Positions 1 through 9,458 of a DNA stretch of 64,000 bases are shown here, piece by piece. Both the position numbers and the translations under genes were made by a program. Numbering within the stretch: the first letter of the stretch is position 1; each line of letters opens with the position of its first letter. Source of the stretch: Metalysinibacillus jejuensis (GTDB lineage Bacteria > Bacillota > Bacilli > Bacillales_A > Planococcaceae); the NCBI RefSeq assembly GCF_003057615.1, contig NZ_QAFW01000007.1, positions 23,408 through 87,407 on the forward strand, given 5' to 3'. The notes beneath the pieces were generated by a model. It did not search any database. It was not told the DNA's origin and was given only the letters and a program-made list of their open reading frames with translations.

Positions 1-1
1 T

Positions 2-277
2 GTTATTGGCGCAGCTATTGGTTTACTTGTAGCGCCTAAAGCAGGCAGTGAATTACGCGACGATGTTGCTACGCAAGCTCTTAGCTTAAAAGATAAAAGC
101 CTTGCCTTGTCTACTTCTGCAAAAGATAAGACGACACAACTTTCTCAACAGTTGCAAGAACAAACTACGCAGCTCGTGGATAAAGTAAAAACATTAAAGG
201 CCGATAAGCTACCGTCAGATGACGGCACTGTATCCGTCGAAGGCGAAGAGCCACTTGATGATTTACCACAAGCATAA
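2..277 (+). CDS. ytxH: YtxH-domain protein, C-terminal part (5' end outside window)
   Basis: The reading frame is open from the left edge and ends in TAA at 275-277, so only the last 91 residues are seen. They begin with a glycine-rich hydrophobic segment followed by LLVAPKAGSELRDDV, the hallmark of YtxH/GvpP-like small envelope proteins. The rest is a hydrophilic helical tail rich in Lys, Gln and Thr, ending in an acidic stretch. The function of the family is not well defined; it is often stress-related. In B. subtilis ytxH sits in ytxGHJ next to aroA-ccpA, as here. A ytxJ-like gene does not follow: a terminator comes directly after the stop. Confidence 0.8.
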   Translation, partial: VIGAAIGLLVAPKAGSELRDDVATQALSLKDKSLALSTSAKDKTTQLSQQLQEQTTQLVDKVKTLKADKLPSDDGTVSVEGEEPLDDLPQA

Positions 278-282
278 CTAAT

Positions 283-320
283 AAAAATGCCCAAAGTGCA
301 CGCGCACTTTGGGCATTTTT
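283..320. terminator. Bidirectional rho-independent terminator between ytxH and the FtsA-like gene
   Basis: A 17-bp perfect stem (283-299 with 304-320) encloses a 4-nt loop. It has A-rich sequence on the left and a T-run on the right, so it can stop transcription from both convergent genes. The T-run overlaps the stop codon of the minus-strand gene. Confidence 0.9.
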
Positions 321-2455
321 TATTCAAAAGTAATCGTTAATGTATCGCCGCCGAAAATTAAACTATCAAAACCAACCTCTTCATTATTCCGTAGTACTTT
401 AAAGCTAGTAGCTGTAGCAGGTAACTGCCAATCAGAAAAGCGAAAAACGTCTTGGAAAATAAAAGGTGATGTTTCTCGTGGGATAAATGTTAATTGAGAG
501 CCGTTCGTCACGACTGTTTCAGGTGTGCTAACAACACCATTCATATGAGCTTCGTTTTCAATTTTTTCTAAGGTAATTAATTGCCCTTGAAATGTTACGG
601 TAATGCTCTCTACTAAGCGTGTACCGATTTCGTCGGCAATCATCGCAATGCTTGGCATCGTTTCTTGACGTAAAGAAATCGTATCCCCATCTTTAATAGG
701 ATAGCTTAATTTCGCGGGTTTATCATTTACCCGCAACTCTGCAGAGAAAGTAGGGAAGTGCATCGGTTTATGATCAATGAATAGAGAGAAACTACGTAAC
801 CGCTCGCGCAAATGTGTTTGCTCACTATAAAGCAGTGCATCCTCCACTGTTTGTGCGACGCTATACTGTATCGTATCACGGTCTTGTAAACGCGTTTGTA
901 ACGGCACAACTTTTTCGTTTACGGTAATGCGTGGTTGCAATGTATAGGTCTTGTTTTCAATTGTAATCGTAATAGGTGTAATATCATCTAGCATATCACG
1001 CAATGTTGCGGTTGCAGATTTGCCGTCTTTACCATCAATAATAGTAATTTCATCGTGAGAAGTGATGCGTGTTTTTGTGGAAGCAACTTCTCCGTTTAGT
1101 AAAATTGTAGCGGGTTGACCGTGTTCACCTGGAATGAAAATGTCTTGACCATTAACGGTTACTGCTAATGCTGCACCAGGTTTGCCGAACAGTTGTTTAG
1201 CTTTAATATTTGCGGCAAGCATGGCGTCACCAACGGTCATTTCTTTCACTTCAAATAAGCGCACAATTTGGCCATTCACTGTGAGTGACATGTATTGAAT
1301 TGGCATTTTTTTAGCCGCAATTGCGATACCAATAGGTGTGACAAGTTCAGGGGTAGCTTCGATATGAGCTTCACGAGTAATTGTAGGGATTGCGTCAATA
1401 CTCCGCACAGCAATGCGATTAGCAGGCAGTGCTAATGCTTCACTTAAGAGCGTAGGGAGCTCTGGCGTCAAACTACCGCCGCCTACTAGCATAATTGCTT
1501 TAGGCGGTACATTATTATTAAGCTGTAAAATTTCTTGACCAATTGCCTCGGCTAGTTGTTGCACAGTAGGCAATACAGTTTGTAAAATTTCTTCTTTCGT
1601 ATACTGTTGATCAAAGCCTAAAATATCTTGCATAACGATAATGTCTTCTGTAGCGAGTTGTCTTTTGATATGCTCTGCGACAGGAAAGTCCAGTAAGTAG
1701 TTATCGCTTAGTGCTTCTGTAATTTCATCACCGGCTGTGGGTACCATGCCATAAGCAACAACTGTATTTTGATCCGTAATCGCAATATCTGATGTCCCTG
1801 CGCCAATATCAACGAGCGCGACATTTAACCTGCGCATCGTTTGCGGAATGAGCACGTTAATCGCAGCGATAGGCTCGAGTGTGAGAGCATCCATTTCTAA
1901 GTCGGCACGTTTTAAGGCGGCGATTAAAGATTCTACTACTACCCGTGGCAAAAATGTAGCGATAACTTCTACGGTAGCTTCTTCACCTTGTTGATCAAGC
2001 AAGCTACCAATTGTTTCATTATCTAAACGATAATGCAAAACGGAGTAACCTACACAGTAATAGTGTGAGGTCTTTGTATCTTCACGTTGTTGAACGAGCT
2101 GTTGCTGAGCTTGTTGAACAGCTTGTAGTTCTAAGCGGTTAATATCTTCTTCAGTAAAAATAGCGCGGTTACGAATATTGACGCTTATTGTAGCTGTCTC
2201 TGTTTTAAGTGATCGCCCTGCAGCTGCTACACTTACTTTTGTAAGAGGGCCGTGCTTTTCTTCGAGTGTTTGTTTAATTTCGGCAATTAATGATGCAACA
2301 TAAATAACATTATGAATTTGCCCATCCACCATTGCGCGCTCTTTATGTTCTTTTACAATAATATCTGCAACATGATATGTGTCATTCGCTTCTTCTAAAA
2401 TAATACCGACAACGGAGCGTGTACCGATGTCGAGTGCGAATAATTTTGTAGACAA
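320..2455 (-). CDS. Large FtsA/PilM-family actin-like ATPase with a long C-terminal extension
   Basis: 711 residues. The N-terminal ~380 residues have the FtsA/PilM actin fold: phosphate-1 motif LDIGTRSVVGI (8-18), an SHS2-type insert around 70-180, phosphate-2 motif LVDIGAGTSDIAI (214-226) and adenosine motif IMLVGGGSLTPEL (321-333). FtsA proper is about 420-440 residues, so the remaining ~330 are an extension. It looks like several small beta-rich repeats, each with a short strand ending VNG/VNEK/VNDK, and has no obvious C-terminal membrane helix. The start is TTG, chosen because GAAAGGAAG lies nine bases upstream and the protein then begins MSTKLFALDIG. It stands alone on the minus strand. 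It could be a division- or envelope-linked cytoskeletal ATPase; the precise role is unknown. Not the main ftsA, since no ftsZ is beside it. Confidence 0.75.
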   Translation of the reverse strand: MSTKLFALDIGTRSVVGIILEEANDTYHVADIIVKEHKERAMVDGQIHNVIYVASLIAEIKQTLEEKHGPLTKVSVAAAGRSLKTETATISVNIRNRAIFTEEDINRLELQAVQQAQQQLVQQREDTKTSHYYCVGYSVLHYRLDNETIGSLLDQQGEEATVEVIATFLPRVVVESLIAALKRADLEMDALTLEPIAAINVLIPQTMRRLNVALVDIGAGTSDIAITDQNTVVAYGMVPTAGDEITEALSDNYLLDFPVAEHIKRQLATEDIIVMQDILGFDQQYTKEEILQTVLPTVQQLAEAIGQEILQLNNNVPPKAIMLVGGGSLTPELPTLLSEALALPANRIAVRSIDAIPTITREAHIEATPELVTPIGIAIAAKKMPIQYMSLTVNGQIVRLFEVKEMTVGDAMLAANIKAKQLFGKPGAALAVTVNGQDIFIPGEHGQPATILLNGEVASTKTRITSHDEITIIDGKDGKSATATLRDMLDDITPITITIENKTYTLQPRITVNEKVVPLQTRLQDRDTIQYSVAQTVEDALLYSEQTHLRERLRSFSLFIDHKPMHFPTFSAELRVNDKPAKLSYPIKDGDTISLRQETMPSIAMIADEIGTRLVESITVTFQGQLITLEKIENEAHMNGVVSTPETVVTNGSQLTFIPRETSPFIFQDVFRFSDWQLPATATSFKVLRNNEEVGFDSLIFGGDTLTITFE

Positions 2456-2541
2456 ATGAAACCGCTTCCTTTCTATAACTTACGAATAACACTTTAGTGG
2501 TTTAAACTGCTAAAATGTTTTGCGTGACATTCTGTGCTATA

Positions 2542-2570
2542 TTGATTATAATAAATGTATTCAATAAAAT
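2542..2570 (+). promoter_or_regulatory. Probable sigma-A promoter of aroA
   Basis: TTGATT (2542-2547) and TAAAAT (2565-2570) are separated by 17 bases. A short inverted repeat (CAGACT...AGTCTG, 2584-2603) sits in the leader just before the ribosome binding site. Confidence 0.6.
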
Positions 2571-2627
2571 GTAACATAGTTTTCAGACTTCTGAAAGAGT
2601 CTGACAGTTGGAGAGAGGGGAAAGAAT

Positions 2628-3713
2628 ATGAGTCAACAAGATTTAGATGGTTTACGCGGTCAAATTGATGACCTAAACCTAGAGATTTTACGCTTAATTA
2701 ATGAGCGCGCTGCAGTAGTAAATGAGATTGGCAAAATTAAAGAAAAGCAGGGCGTACATCGTTATGACCCACTACGCGAGCGCCATATGCTAGATTTAAT
2801 TAAAGAGCATAATAATGGTCCATTAAACCAAATGACGGTTGATTATATTTTTAAACAAATCTTCAAGACAGCATTAAAGCAATTAGAAGCTGAAAAGAAA
2901 AAAGAACTATTAGTATCACGTAAACAAAAGCCAGTCGATACAATCATTGATGTAAACGGTGAGAAAATTGGTGACGGTAAACCTTCATTCATTTTCGGTC
3001 CGTGTGCCGTAGAGTCTTACGAACAAGTAGCAGCCGTAGCACAGTCTATAAAAGCTAAAGGTGAGAAATTAATTCGCGGTGGCGCATACAAGCCACGTAC
3101 ATCTCCGTATGACTTCCAAGGGCTTGGCCTTGAAGGTCTGAAAATTTTGAAACGTGTATCAGATGAATATGATTTAGGCGTAATTGCTGAGATTGTAACG
3201 CCTGCGCATTTAGACGAAGCATTAGATTACATTGACGTTATTCAAATTGGTGCGCGTAATATGCAAAACTTTGAATTATTAAAGGCGGCAGGTGCAACAA
3301 ATAAACCTGTATTACTTAAGCGTGGTCTTGCTGCAACAATTGATGAGTTTATTCATGCGGCAGAATACATTATGTCTAAAGGGAATGAAAACATCATTTT
3401 ATGTGAGCGTGGTATTCGTACTTATGAAAAAGCGACGCGTAACACATTAGATATTTCGGCAGTTCCTATTTTAAAACAAGAAACACATTTACCAGTATTT
3501 GTAGACGTAACACATTCAACAGGACGTCGTGATTTATTATTACCGTGTGCTAAGGCAGCGATTGCTATTGGTGCTGACGGTGTTATGGCTGAAGTGCATC
3601 CTGATCCATCAATCGCACTATCAGATTCGCAGCAGCAAATGGATATACCAACATTTGATGCCTTCTACAAATCCATTAATCAATTTATGAAAACGCACGA
3701 AGTAAACGCGTAA
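2628..3713 (+). CDS. aroA: Bifunctional chorismate mutase / 3-deoxy-7-phosphoheptulonate synthase
   Basis: 361 residues, close to the 358 of B. subtilis AroA. Residues ~5-90 form an AroQ-type chorismate mutase ([19 protein letters not shown] and a later ERHMLDLI helix). Residues ~105-355 form a DAHP synthase of the KDO8P-synthase-like class, with [50 protein letters not shown] and [10 protein letters not shown]. The enzyme joins PEP and erythrose-4-phosphate at the entry to aromatic synthesis; in this fused class the mutase domain acts as the sensor for chorismate/prephenate feedback. ATG start with GAGAGGGGAAAG upstream. It precedes ccpA as in B. subtilis, but a terminator separates them. 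Confidence 0.95.
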   Translation: MSQQDLDGLRGQIDDLNLEILRLINERAAVVNEIGKIKEKQGVHRYDPLRERHMLDLIKEHNNGPLNQMTVDYIFKQIFKTALKQLEAEKKKELLVSRKQKPVDTIIDVNGEKIGDGKPSFIFGPCAVESYEQVAAVAQSIKAKGEKLIRGGAYKPRTSPYDFQGLGLEGLKILKRVSDEYDLGVIAEIVTPAHLDEALDYIDVIQIGARNMQNFELLKAAGATNKPVLLKRGLAATIDEFIHAAEYIMSKGNENIILCERGIRTYEKATRNTLDISAVPILKQETHLPVFVDVTHSTGRRDLLLPCAKAAIAIGADGVMAEVHPDPSIALSDSQQQMDIPTFDAFYKSINQFMKTHEVNA

Positions 3714-3745
3714 GCAGATAAAATAAATTGACGATATAACAGGGG

Positions 3746-3778
3746 GAGAAGTCGCTTTATTGCGGTTTCTCTTTTTTT
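3746..3778 (+). terminator. Rho-independent terminator after aroA
   Basis: A 10-bp stem with two G-T wobbles (3746-3755 with 3762-3771), a 6-nt loop and seven Ts. It suggests that ccpA depends mainly on its own promoter or on readthrough. Confidence 0.75.
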
Positions 3779-3809
3779 ACTGAAGTGCAGTGAAAATTTA
3801 GCTTCAATG

Positions 3810-3839
3810 TTGAAAAAAAGATTTACTATAGCGTATGAT
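3810..3839 (+). promoter_or_regulatory. Probable sigma-A promoter of ccpA
   Basis: TTGAAA (3810-3815) and TATGAT (3834-3839) with an 18-base spacer lie 28 bases upstream of the ccpA ATG. Confidence 0.5.
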
Positions 3840-3867
3840 TAAGAGAAGAATTGGAGGGCGTTAAACA

Positions 3868-4866
3868 ATGACAGTCACAATTTATGATGTCGCAAGAGAA
3901 GCTAGCGTATCAATGGCAACGGTGTCGCGCGTAGTAAATGGCAATCCTAATGTTAAACCAGCTACACGCAAGCGCGTATTAGAAGTAATTGAGCGCCTAG
4001 GTTATCGACCAAATGCAGTTGCTAGAGGACTTGCTAGTAAAAAAACGACTACTGTAGGGGTAATTATACCGGATATTTCAAACAGTATTTATGCAGAACT
4101 TGTCCGAGGCATTGAAGATATTGCAACAATGTATAATTATAATATCTTTTTGGCTAATACAGACCAAAAAGAAGCGACACTCTTACGTGTAATTGACACG
4201 ATGTTAGGCAAGCAAGTTGATGGCATCGTATTAATGACAGATGAGGTTACAAAAGCGGTTAAACAAGCGATGGAAGCTTCGCCTGTACCTATTGTACTTG
4301 CGGGTTCTGTAGACGAAACAGAAACGATACCTTCCGTAAATATTAATTATTTTGATGCGGTGTATGAAGCGACTTCGTTATTATTACAGAATAACGAAAA
4401 TGTAGCCTTAATCGTTGGGCCAGAGACGTATACAATCAATCGTATTTACAAAGTAGAAGCATACCAAAAAGCTTTAGCTGATGCAGGTAGACCTTATCAT
4501 GAACAGCTCGTTACGTCAGTTACTACAGGCTATGAGGGCGCGATTACAGCTGTCGAAAAGATGGTGCAACAAACAATCGAACCTACAGCGTATTTAGCAG
4601 GAAGCGATGAAATCGCCTTAGGTATTATTCACGGTTTACAAGATAATAATAGACATGTACCAAATGAAGTAGAAGTTATGAGCTGTGAAGACACAAAGCT
4701 TGCACAGATGGTTCGCCCTAAATTAACAAGTATTGTACTGCCGCTCTATGATATAGGTGCTGTGGCTATGCGTCTATTAACAAAGTTTATGAACAAGGAA
4801 GAAATCGAAGAGCAAACGGTTATCTTACCTTACCGTATTGAATGGCGAGACTCAACAAAAAAATAA
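3868..4866 (+). CDS. ccpA: Catabolite control protein A, LacI family
   Basis: 332 residues, near the usual 334. The N-terminal LacI helix-turn-helix (TIYDVAREASVSMATVSRVV, 3-22) and hinge helix (RPNAVARGLASK) are intact, followed by a periplasmic-binding-like core (~60-330). CcpA with HPr-Ser46-P binds cre sites and controls carbon flow; acsA/acuABC and citZ are classical targets and lie in this window. ATG start behind GGAGGG. Its place after aroA and before the acu genes matches the B. subtilis locus, although motPS, which follow ccpA there, are absent. Confidence 0.95.
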   Translation: MTVTIYDVAREASVSMATVSRVVNGNPNVKPATRKRVLEVIERLGYRPNAVARGLASKKTTTVGVIIPDISNSIYAELVRGIEDIATMYNYNIFLANTDQKEATLLRVIDTMLGKQVDGIVLMTDEVTKAVKQAMEASPVPIVLAGSVDETETIPSVNINYFDAVYEATSLLLQNNENVALIVGPETYTINRIYKVEAYQKALADAGRPYHEQLVTSVTTGYEGAITAVEKMVQQTIEPTAYLAGSDEIALGIIHGLQDNNRHVPNEVEVMSCEDTKLAQMVRPKLTSIVLPLYDIGAVAMRLLTKFMNKEEIEEQTVILPYRIEWRDSTKK

Positions 4867-4898
4867 AGAGGTGATGCGGCAAAGTCTTTGAATGTTAA

Positions 4899-4951
4899 AA
4901 TAAAAGGCGCATAGCTTCCTGATGAATAGTAGGATGCCATGCGCTTTTATT
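4899..4951. terminator. Bidirectional terminator between ccpA and acuC
   Basis: A long imperfect stem (4899-4915 with 4936-4951, one bulged base) has A-rich and T-rich flanks on both sides. It separates the convergent ccpA and acuC and overlaps the acuC stop codon. Confidence 0.75.
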
Positions 4952-6104
4952 ATTTTGTGCTACGAATAATATGTAGTGCTTTATCGAGCATCATAGCGTT
5001 TTTTTCTTCGATTTCAGCTTTGCGCGGAATCGCCTCATAAAGTGGTGATGGATCTTCCCATGTAGGGATGAGTGGTACAGGAGATTCTGGTTGCCAGCGA
5101 TCCAACCAAGCTTGTGGTAAGGAACCAGTCGGCATCGGCTGATCGGTCATTTCGGTCCAAATAAGTGACCACGCGCGAGGTACTACGCGCCAAATATCAT
5201 AACCACCGCCACCTACCGCAATCCATTTACCATCGCAGTATTCATGCGCTAGTTTGTGAGCGAGCTTTGGAATCTCTTGATAAATATTCATTGTCCCATA
5301 TAGGTGGGTTAATGGATCAAAGAAGTGAGCATCTGCTCCATTTTGTGTTAGTACAACATCAGGTTTGAAAAATTCAAATACTTCACGCATTGCCTGTTCA
5401 TAAATAGTAAGGAAGCTCTCATCTTCGGTAAAGGCATCAATTGGAAAATTAAAGGATGTACCATAGCCCGCTCCACTTCCACGTTCTGTAATATTGCCTG
5501 TCCCAGGAAATAAATATCTTCCTGTTTCATGAATCGATAATGTACAAACGTTAGGATCGTCATAAAAACTCCATTGTACACCATCACCGTGATGAGCATC
5601 AGTGTCTACATAGAGCACGCGTGCTCCGTACTTTTCTTGTAAGTATTTGATGGCAACCGTACTATCATTGTAAATACAAAAGCCGGATGCGCGTCCTTGA
5701 AAGCCGTGATGTAGCCCACCACCTAGGTTTAATGCATGTTCTGCCATACCCGTCATGACAGCGTCTACAGCTGTTAAAGTACCACCTACTAACTGTGCAC
5801 TTGCTTCATGCATATTTTCAAAAATAGGCGTGTCTTCTGTGCCAATGCCATAAGGCTCGCCTTGATTTTCTAGCAACTCCCCATGTCCAGCTTTTTTAAC
5901 AATTTCGATGTATTTTGCTTCATGTGCAAGAAGCAATTCTTCATCTGTTGCTACGCGTGCAGGAATGATTGCAGCGTCATCTAAGGCATTACTATTTTTT
6001 AATAAATCCATCGTTAACGTAAGTCTTTTATGATTGAAAGGATGTGTATCTGAAAATTTATAGCCTAATTGTTCAGGTGAGTAAACAAAAACTGCTTTTT
6101 TCAT
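4950..6104 (-). CDS. acuC: Acetoin utilization protein AcuC, class I/II-type lysine deacetylase
   Basis: 384 residues (B. subtilis AcuC 387). Histone-deacetylase fold with LNLGGGLHHGFQGRASGFC (active-site His pair), YVDTDAHHGDGVQ (zinc Asp/His) and VALTQNGADAHFFDP-like zinc Asp. In B. subtilis AcuC removes the acetyl group that AcuA puts on acetyl-CoA synthetase, which restores activity. It starts at the base after the acuB stop codon, so translation is probably coupled. Last gene of the minus-strand acuABC operon. Confidence 0.93.
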   Translation of the reverse strand: MKKAVFVYSPEQLGYKFSDTHPFNHKRLTLTMDLLKNSNALDDAAIIPARVATDEELLLAHEAKYIEIVKKAGHGELLENQGEPYGIGTEDTPIFENMHEASAQLVGGTLTAVDAVMTGMAEHALNLGGGLHHGFQGRASGFCIYNDSTVAIKYLQEKYGARVLYVDTDAHHGDGVQWSFYDDPNVCTLSIHETGRYLFPGTGNITERGSGAGYGTSFNFPIDAFTEDESFLTIYEQAMREVFEFFKPDVVLTQNGADAHFFDPLTHLYGTMNIYQEIPKLAHKLAHEYCDGKWIAVGGGGYDIWRVVPRAWSLIWTEMTDQPMPTGSLPQAWLDRWQPESPVPLIPTWEDPSPLYEAIPRKAEIEEKNAMMLDKALHIIRSTK

Positions 6105-6752
6105 TTAAAATTCCACACCAGGATATTGAGGGCCGAGTACATCAAAGCCCTCTTTTAGTAATGCTTCAATCAATTCAATAGGATTTACGGTTTGTACACG
6201 AATGGATAATACACGATGGTTTTCACTTTTCTCATCAGGATAAACGAGTACGCTTTGCACATTAGTATTAGTACTCGCCATAATTTGTGTAATATGCGCT
6301 AATGTACCAGGCACGTCCTCGATACGAATTTCGATTTTGGAGCCTGGTTGATGAGCGCCTGTTAATTCTACATACGTATAGAGTAAGTCGGTAGTCGTTA
6401 CAATGCCTACAAGCTCACCGTTTGAAATGACAGGTAAGCAGCCGACTTTAGTGTCATAAAAAGTTAAGGCCAAATCTTCTACGGTGTCGAGAGGGTGCGC
6501 CATAATAGGATTTTTAATCATAAACTGATCTACGGTAACATCTAGCAAGTGTTCACGTTCATTTGGCTCTAAAGAAGAAGGTAGTGCCTCTTTTAAATCG
6601 CGTTGTGTTACTACCCCAATAACTTCACGCTGCGCTGTAATAATAGGAATATGACGAATTTTTTTCTCGCGCATTAATTTCATAGCATCTCGTATCGTAT
6701 GTTCTTTTGTTAACGTATACGGCGCGCTATTCATAATTTGTTCGACTAACAT
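6105..6752 (-). CDS. acuB: AcuB, CBS-pair plus ACT-domain regulatory protein
   Basis: 215 residues (B. subtilis AcuB 214). Two CBS motifs cover residues ~5-135 (TIRDAMKLMREKKIRHIPI; TVEDLALTFYDTKVGCLPV), as in adenosine-nucleotide sensors, and an ACT-like domain covers ~140-212 (KIEIRIEDVPGTLAHITQIM). Role within the acetate/acetoin operon is unresolved; nucleotide or amino-acid sensing is inferred from the domains. ATG start behind GGGAG. Middle gene of acuABC. Confidence 0.92.
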   Translation of the reverse strand: MLVEQIMNSAPYTLTKEHTIRDAMKLMREKKIRHIPIITAQREVIGVVTQRDLKEALPSSLEPNEREHLLDVTVDQFMIKNPIMAHPLDTVEDLALTFYDTKVGCLPVISNGELVGIVTTTDLLYTYVELTGAHQPGSKIEIRIEDVPGTLAHITQIMASTNTNVQSVLVYPDEKSENHRVLSIRVQTVNPIELIEALLKEGFDVLGPQYPGVEF

Positions 6753-6782
6753 GTTAACATCTCCCTTTGTATAATCGTACTG

Positions 6783-7415
6783 CTAATACATAAAGCGACT
6801 CGCAAAGCGTAATTTATCGAAGCGCTCTAATGTATCTTGTTCTACACGTTTCCCCACACGTGCCATTAAGCAGTTGGCAGGATGCGAAGTAATTTCAGGA
6901 TCGTCTGTTGCATAATATTCAAATCCTTGCGTACTCATCATCCTTTCCATCATTTTACGGTAATCCCATACATTTAATCCAGTACCTTTTAAATCCCAGT
7001 GCCAATAATACTCAGTCGTCATCACTAAATAGTCTTCCATTTCGTCTCCCATAAACGAAACTTCAAGCAACGCTTTACCTGCGCCAGTGCCGCGGTATTC
7101 TTTAATTACTTCGATGGCACCTAGTTCAATCATATTAGGAATAGGATCTTCAGCCCAACGCTCTTGTGGGTCAGGATATAAATATGTGACATAGCCGACA
7201 ATGATATCTTTATTACGCATAATAATAATGCGTCCTTCTTCTAATTTTGCAATACCAATAATGGCTTCATGTTGTTGCTTTGGTAATCGAAAAGCGACAA
7301 GGCCTTCATGAAAAGTATAGGTAGCTAAATCTTCTGGGCTGACAGGACCTTCTACAATAACAGTACCATGTTTTGTTTCTTTTTCGATTGAGTAAAATGT
7401 TTTTTTATGCTCCAT
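6783..7415 (-). CDS. acuA: AcuA, GNAT protein acetyltransferase acting on acetyl-CoA synthetase
   Basis: 210 residues. GNAT fold with the acetyl-CoA-binding stretch EYRGTGAGKALLEVSF and a preceding beta-strand pair (GAIEVIKEYRG). AcuA acetylates the catalytic lysine of AcsA and switches it off. The target motif PKTRSGK is present in the divergent acsA. The ATG at 7415 is preferred over an in-frame TTG two codons earlier, because AGGTGG lies nine bases before ATG but only three before TTG. First gene of acuABC, divergent from acsA across 173 bases in which I see no convincing cre site. Confidence 0.93.
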   Translation of the reverse strand: MEHKKTFYSIEKETKHGTVIVEGPVSPEDLATYTFHEGLVAFRLPKQQHEAIIGIAKLEEGRIIIMRNKDIIVGYVTYLYPDPQERWAEDPIPNMIELGAIEVIKEYRGTGAGKALLEVSFMGDEMEDYLVMTTEYYWHWDLKGTGLNVWDYRKMMERMMSTQGFEYYATDDPEITSHPANCLMARVGKRVEQDTLERFDKLRFASRFMY

Positions 7416-7588
7416 TATCAAACACCACCTGAATTTTATAAACTCATTATAACGGATATTATGCGAAAATACGCTATTTTTTGCGAAATATACATAAAGT
7501 TTTTAAAAAGTGTAAATTTTAAGATAATTGAAAGGTGGTAATGATAGAATAGTAAATATTCTGTTATATAACAAAGGGGGAAATACAA

Positions 7589-9316
7589 ATGCAAGCAACA
7601 GAAGTGGAGAAATTAAAAGCAAAAGCAGGGGATTATTTATTACCAGACTATGAAGCTGTAGCACAGACTCATAATTGGGAAGATACCGAAAAGCAATTTA
7701 GCTGGTATACGACAGGCCAACTTAATATGGCGCATGAAGCTATTGACCGTCATACCTCGACTTATCGCAAAAATAAAGTTGCACTTTATTTTGATGACGG
7801 CAAACGACGAGAAGCTTATACGTTTAATGATATGAAGATGAAAACAAATCAAGTGGCAAATGTATTGCGACAAATGACAACACTTGATAAGGGTGACCGT
7901 TTATTTATTTACATGCCACGTTCGCCAGAGCTTTATTTTACACTGCTTGGTGCATTGAAACTAGGTGTTATTGTAGGTCCTTTATTCGAAGCTTTTATGG
8001 AAGCTGCCGTCTATGACCGCCTCGATGACAGTGACGCAAAAGTTTTAGTGACAACAAAAGAATTATTGCAGCGCGTACCACTAGATAAATTACCACAAAT
8101 TGAAAAGGTTTTTCTTGTAGGGGATGACATTGAAGAATCTGAAAAAATTGTGGATTTAACAAAGCAAATGACAACAGCAAGTAAGCATTTTGATGTCGTA
8201 TGGGTAGACTGCGAAGATGGCATGATTTTGCATTATACTTCTGGCTCGACAGGTACACCTAAGGGCGTACTTCATGTGCATAATGCAATGTTACAACAAT
8301 ACCAATCGTCTCAATGGGTACTCGACCTACGCGATGATGACATTTATTGGTGTACAGCGGACCCTGGTTGGGTAACGGGTACCTCTTATGGCATCTTTGG
8401 TCCTTGGCTAAATGGTGTCACAATGCTCGTGGTGGGCGGGAGATTCTCACCTGAAGCTTGGTATGGTGCGTTAGACCGTTATAACGTAACGGTATGGTAT
8501 AGCGCACCAACGGCATTCCGTATGCTAATGGGAGCAGGGCAAGGTTTGCTCGAACGCTATGATTTAAGTGCGCTACGCCATGTGTTATCTGTTGGAGAGC
8601 CCCTTAATCCCGAAGTTATTCGTTGGGGAATTAATGAGCTAGGTCACCGCATTCATGATACGTGGTGGATGACCGAAACAGGTGCACATATGATTTGTAA
8701 CTACCCGTCAATGGCAATCAAGCCTGGTTCGATGGGAAAACCATTACCAGGTGTGTATGCGACAATTGTTGATGACCAAGGCGAAGAAGTTAAGCCTTAT
8801 ACGATGGGTAACTTAGCTATTCGCCGTGGATGGCCTGCTATGATGCGTGAGATTTGGGGTAACCAAGAGCGTTATGATTCTTACTTCTTAAAAGGTGAGT
8901 GGTATGTGTCAGGGGACTCTGCTTATATGGATGGGGATGGTTACTTCTGGTTCCAGGGACGCGTAGATGATGTCATTATGACAGCTGGTGAACGTGTAGG
9001 ACCTTTCGAAGTAGAAAGTAAACTACTTGAACATCCGGATGTATTAGAGGCAGGGGTAATTGGTAAGCCGGACCCTGTGCGTGGCGAAATTATTAAAGCG
9101 TTTATTGCGTTGCGCGAAGGTGTAGAACCAAGTGAAGCTTTAATAGAAGATATTCGCACATTTGTAAAAACAGGTTTAGCTGCCCATGCGGCACCACGTG
9201 AGATTGAATTCAAGGATAAGTTACCGAAGACGCGAAGTGGTAAAATTATGCGTCGTGTGTTAAAAGCTTGGGAACTCGACCTTCCAACAGGCGACTTATC
9301 TACTATGGAAGATTAA
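7589..9316 (+). CDS. acsA: Acetyl-CoA synthetase
   Basis: 575 residues (B. subtilis AcsA 572). ANL-superfamily signatures: P-loop-like YTSGSTGTPKGV (~218), DTWWMTETGAHM, YVSGDSAYMDGDGYFWFQGR and C-terminal PKTRSGKIMRRVL. The lysine of the last motif (about K552) is the catalytic residue that AcuA acetylates. The enzyme makes acetyl-CoA from acetate, ATP and CoA through acetyl-AMP, for growth on acetate. ATG start behind AAAGGGGG. The acuABC operon divergent to it supplies acetylase and deacetylase. Confidence 0.96.
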   Translation: MQATEVEKLKAKAGDYLLPDYEAVAQTHNWEDTEKQFSWYTTGQLNMAHEAIDRHTSTYRKNKVALYFDDGKRREAYTFNDMKMKTNQVANVLRQMTTLDKGDRLFIYMPRSPELYFTLLGALKLGVIVGPLFEAFMEAAVYDRLDDSDAKVLVTTKELLQRVPLDKLPQIEKVFLVGDDIEESEKIVDLTKQMTTASKHFDVVWVDCEDGMILHYTSGSTGTPKGVLHVHNAMLQQYQSSQWVLDLRDDDIYWCTADPGWVTGTSYGIFGPWLNGVTMLVVGGRFSPEAWYGALDRYNVTVWYSAPTAFRMLMGAGQGLLERYDLSALRHVLSVGEPLNPEVIRWGINELGHRIHDTWWMTETGAHMICNYPSMAIKPGSMGKPLPGVYATIVDDQGEEVKPYTMGNLAIRRGWPAMMREIWGNQERYDSYFLKGEWYVSGDSAYMDGDGYFWFQGRVDDVIMTAGERVGPFEVESKLLEHPDVLEAGVIGKPDPVRGEIIKAFIALREGVEPSEALIEDIRTFVKTGLAAHAAPREIEFKDKLPKTRSGKIMRRVLKAWELDLPTGDLSTMED

Positions 9317-9322
9317 ACATAC

Positions 9323-9358
9323 AGCTTACTTGCATGAATATGCGAGTAAGCTTTTTTT
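9323..9358 (+). terminator. Rho-independent terminator after acsA
   Basis: A stem of about 12 bp (AGCTTACT.../...AGTAAGCT, 9323-9352) is followed by a run of Ts. Confidence 0.85.
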
Positions 9359-9375
9359 GTTAAACGATAAAGAAT

Positions 9376-9429
9376 TGTATAAAAATAAATAAAAATGCGG
9401 TTGACTTAATATTTATACAGACTTATACT
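9376..9429 (+). promoter_or_regulatory. argC promoter with ARG-box-like repeats
   Basis: TTGACT (9401-9406) and TATACT (9424-9429) are spaced by 17 bases, a near-consensus sigma-A promoter. Two sequences resemble the AhrC/ArgR half-site TGNATWWWWATNCA: one at 9376-9389 just upstream of -35 and a better one (13 of 14 positions) at 9406-9419 in the spacer. Binding there would block RNA polymerase, so arginine repression is expected. Confidence 0.65.
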
Positions 9430-9458
9430 AGGTTTAACACATTTCAGAGGTGAAGAAA

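Noticed and set aside
7416..7588. Cre site between acuA and acsA
   Set aside because: CcpA control is known for this locus in B. subtilis, but I found no sequence close to TGWAANCGNTNWCA. Only TGCGAAAAT-like repeats are present.
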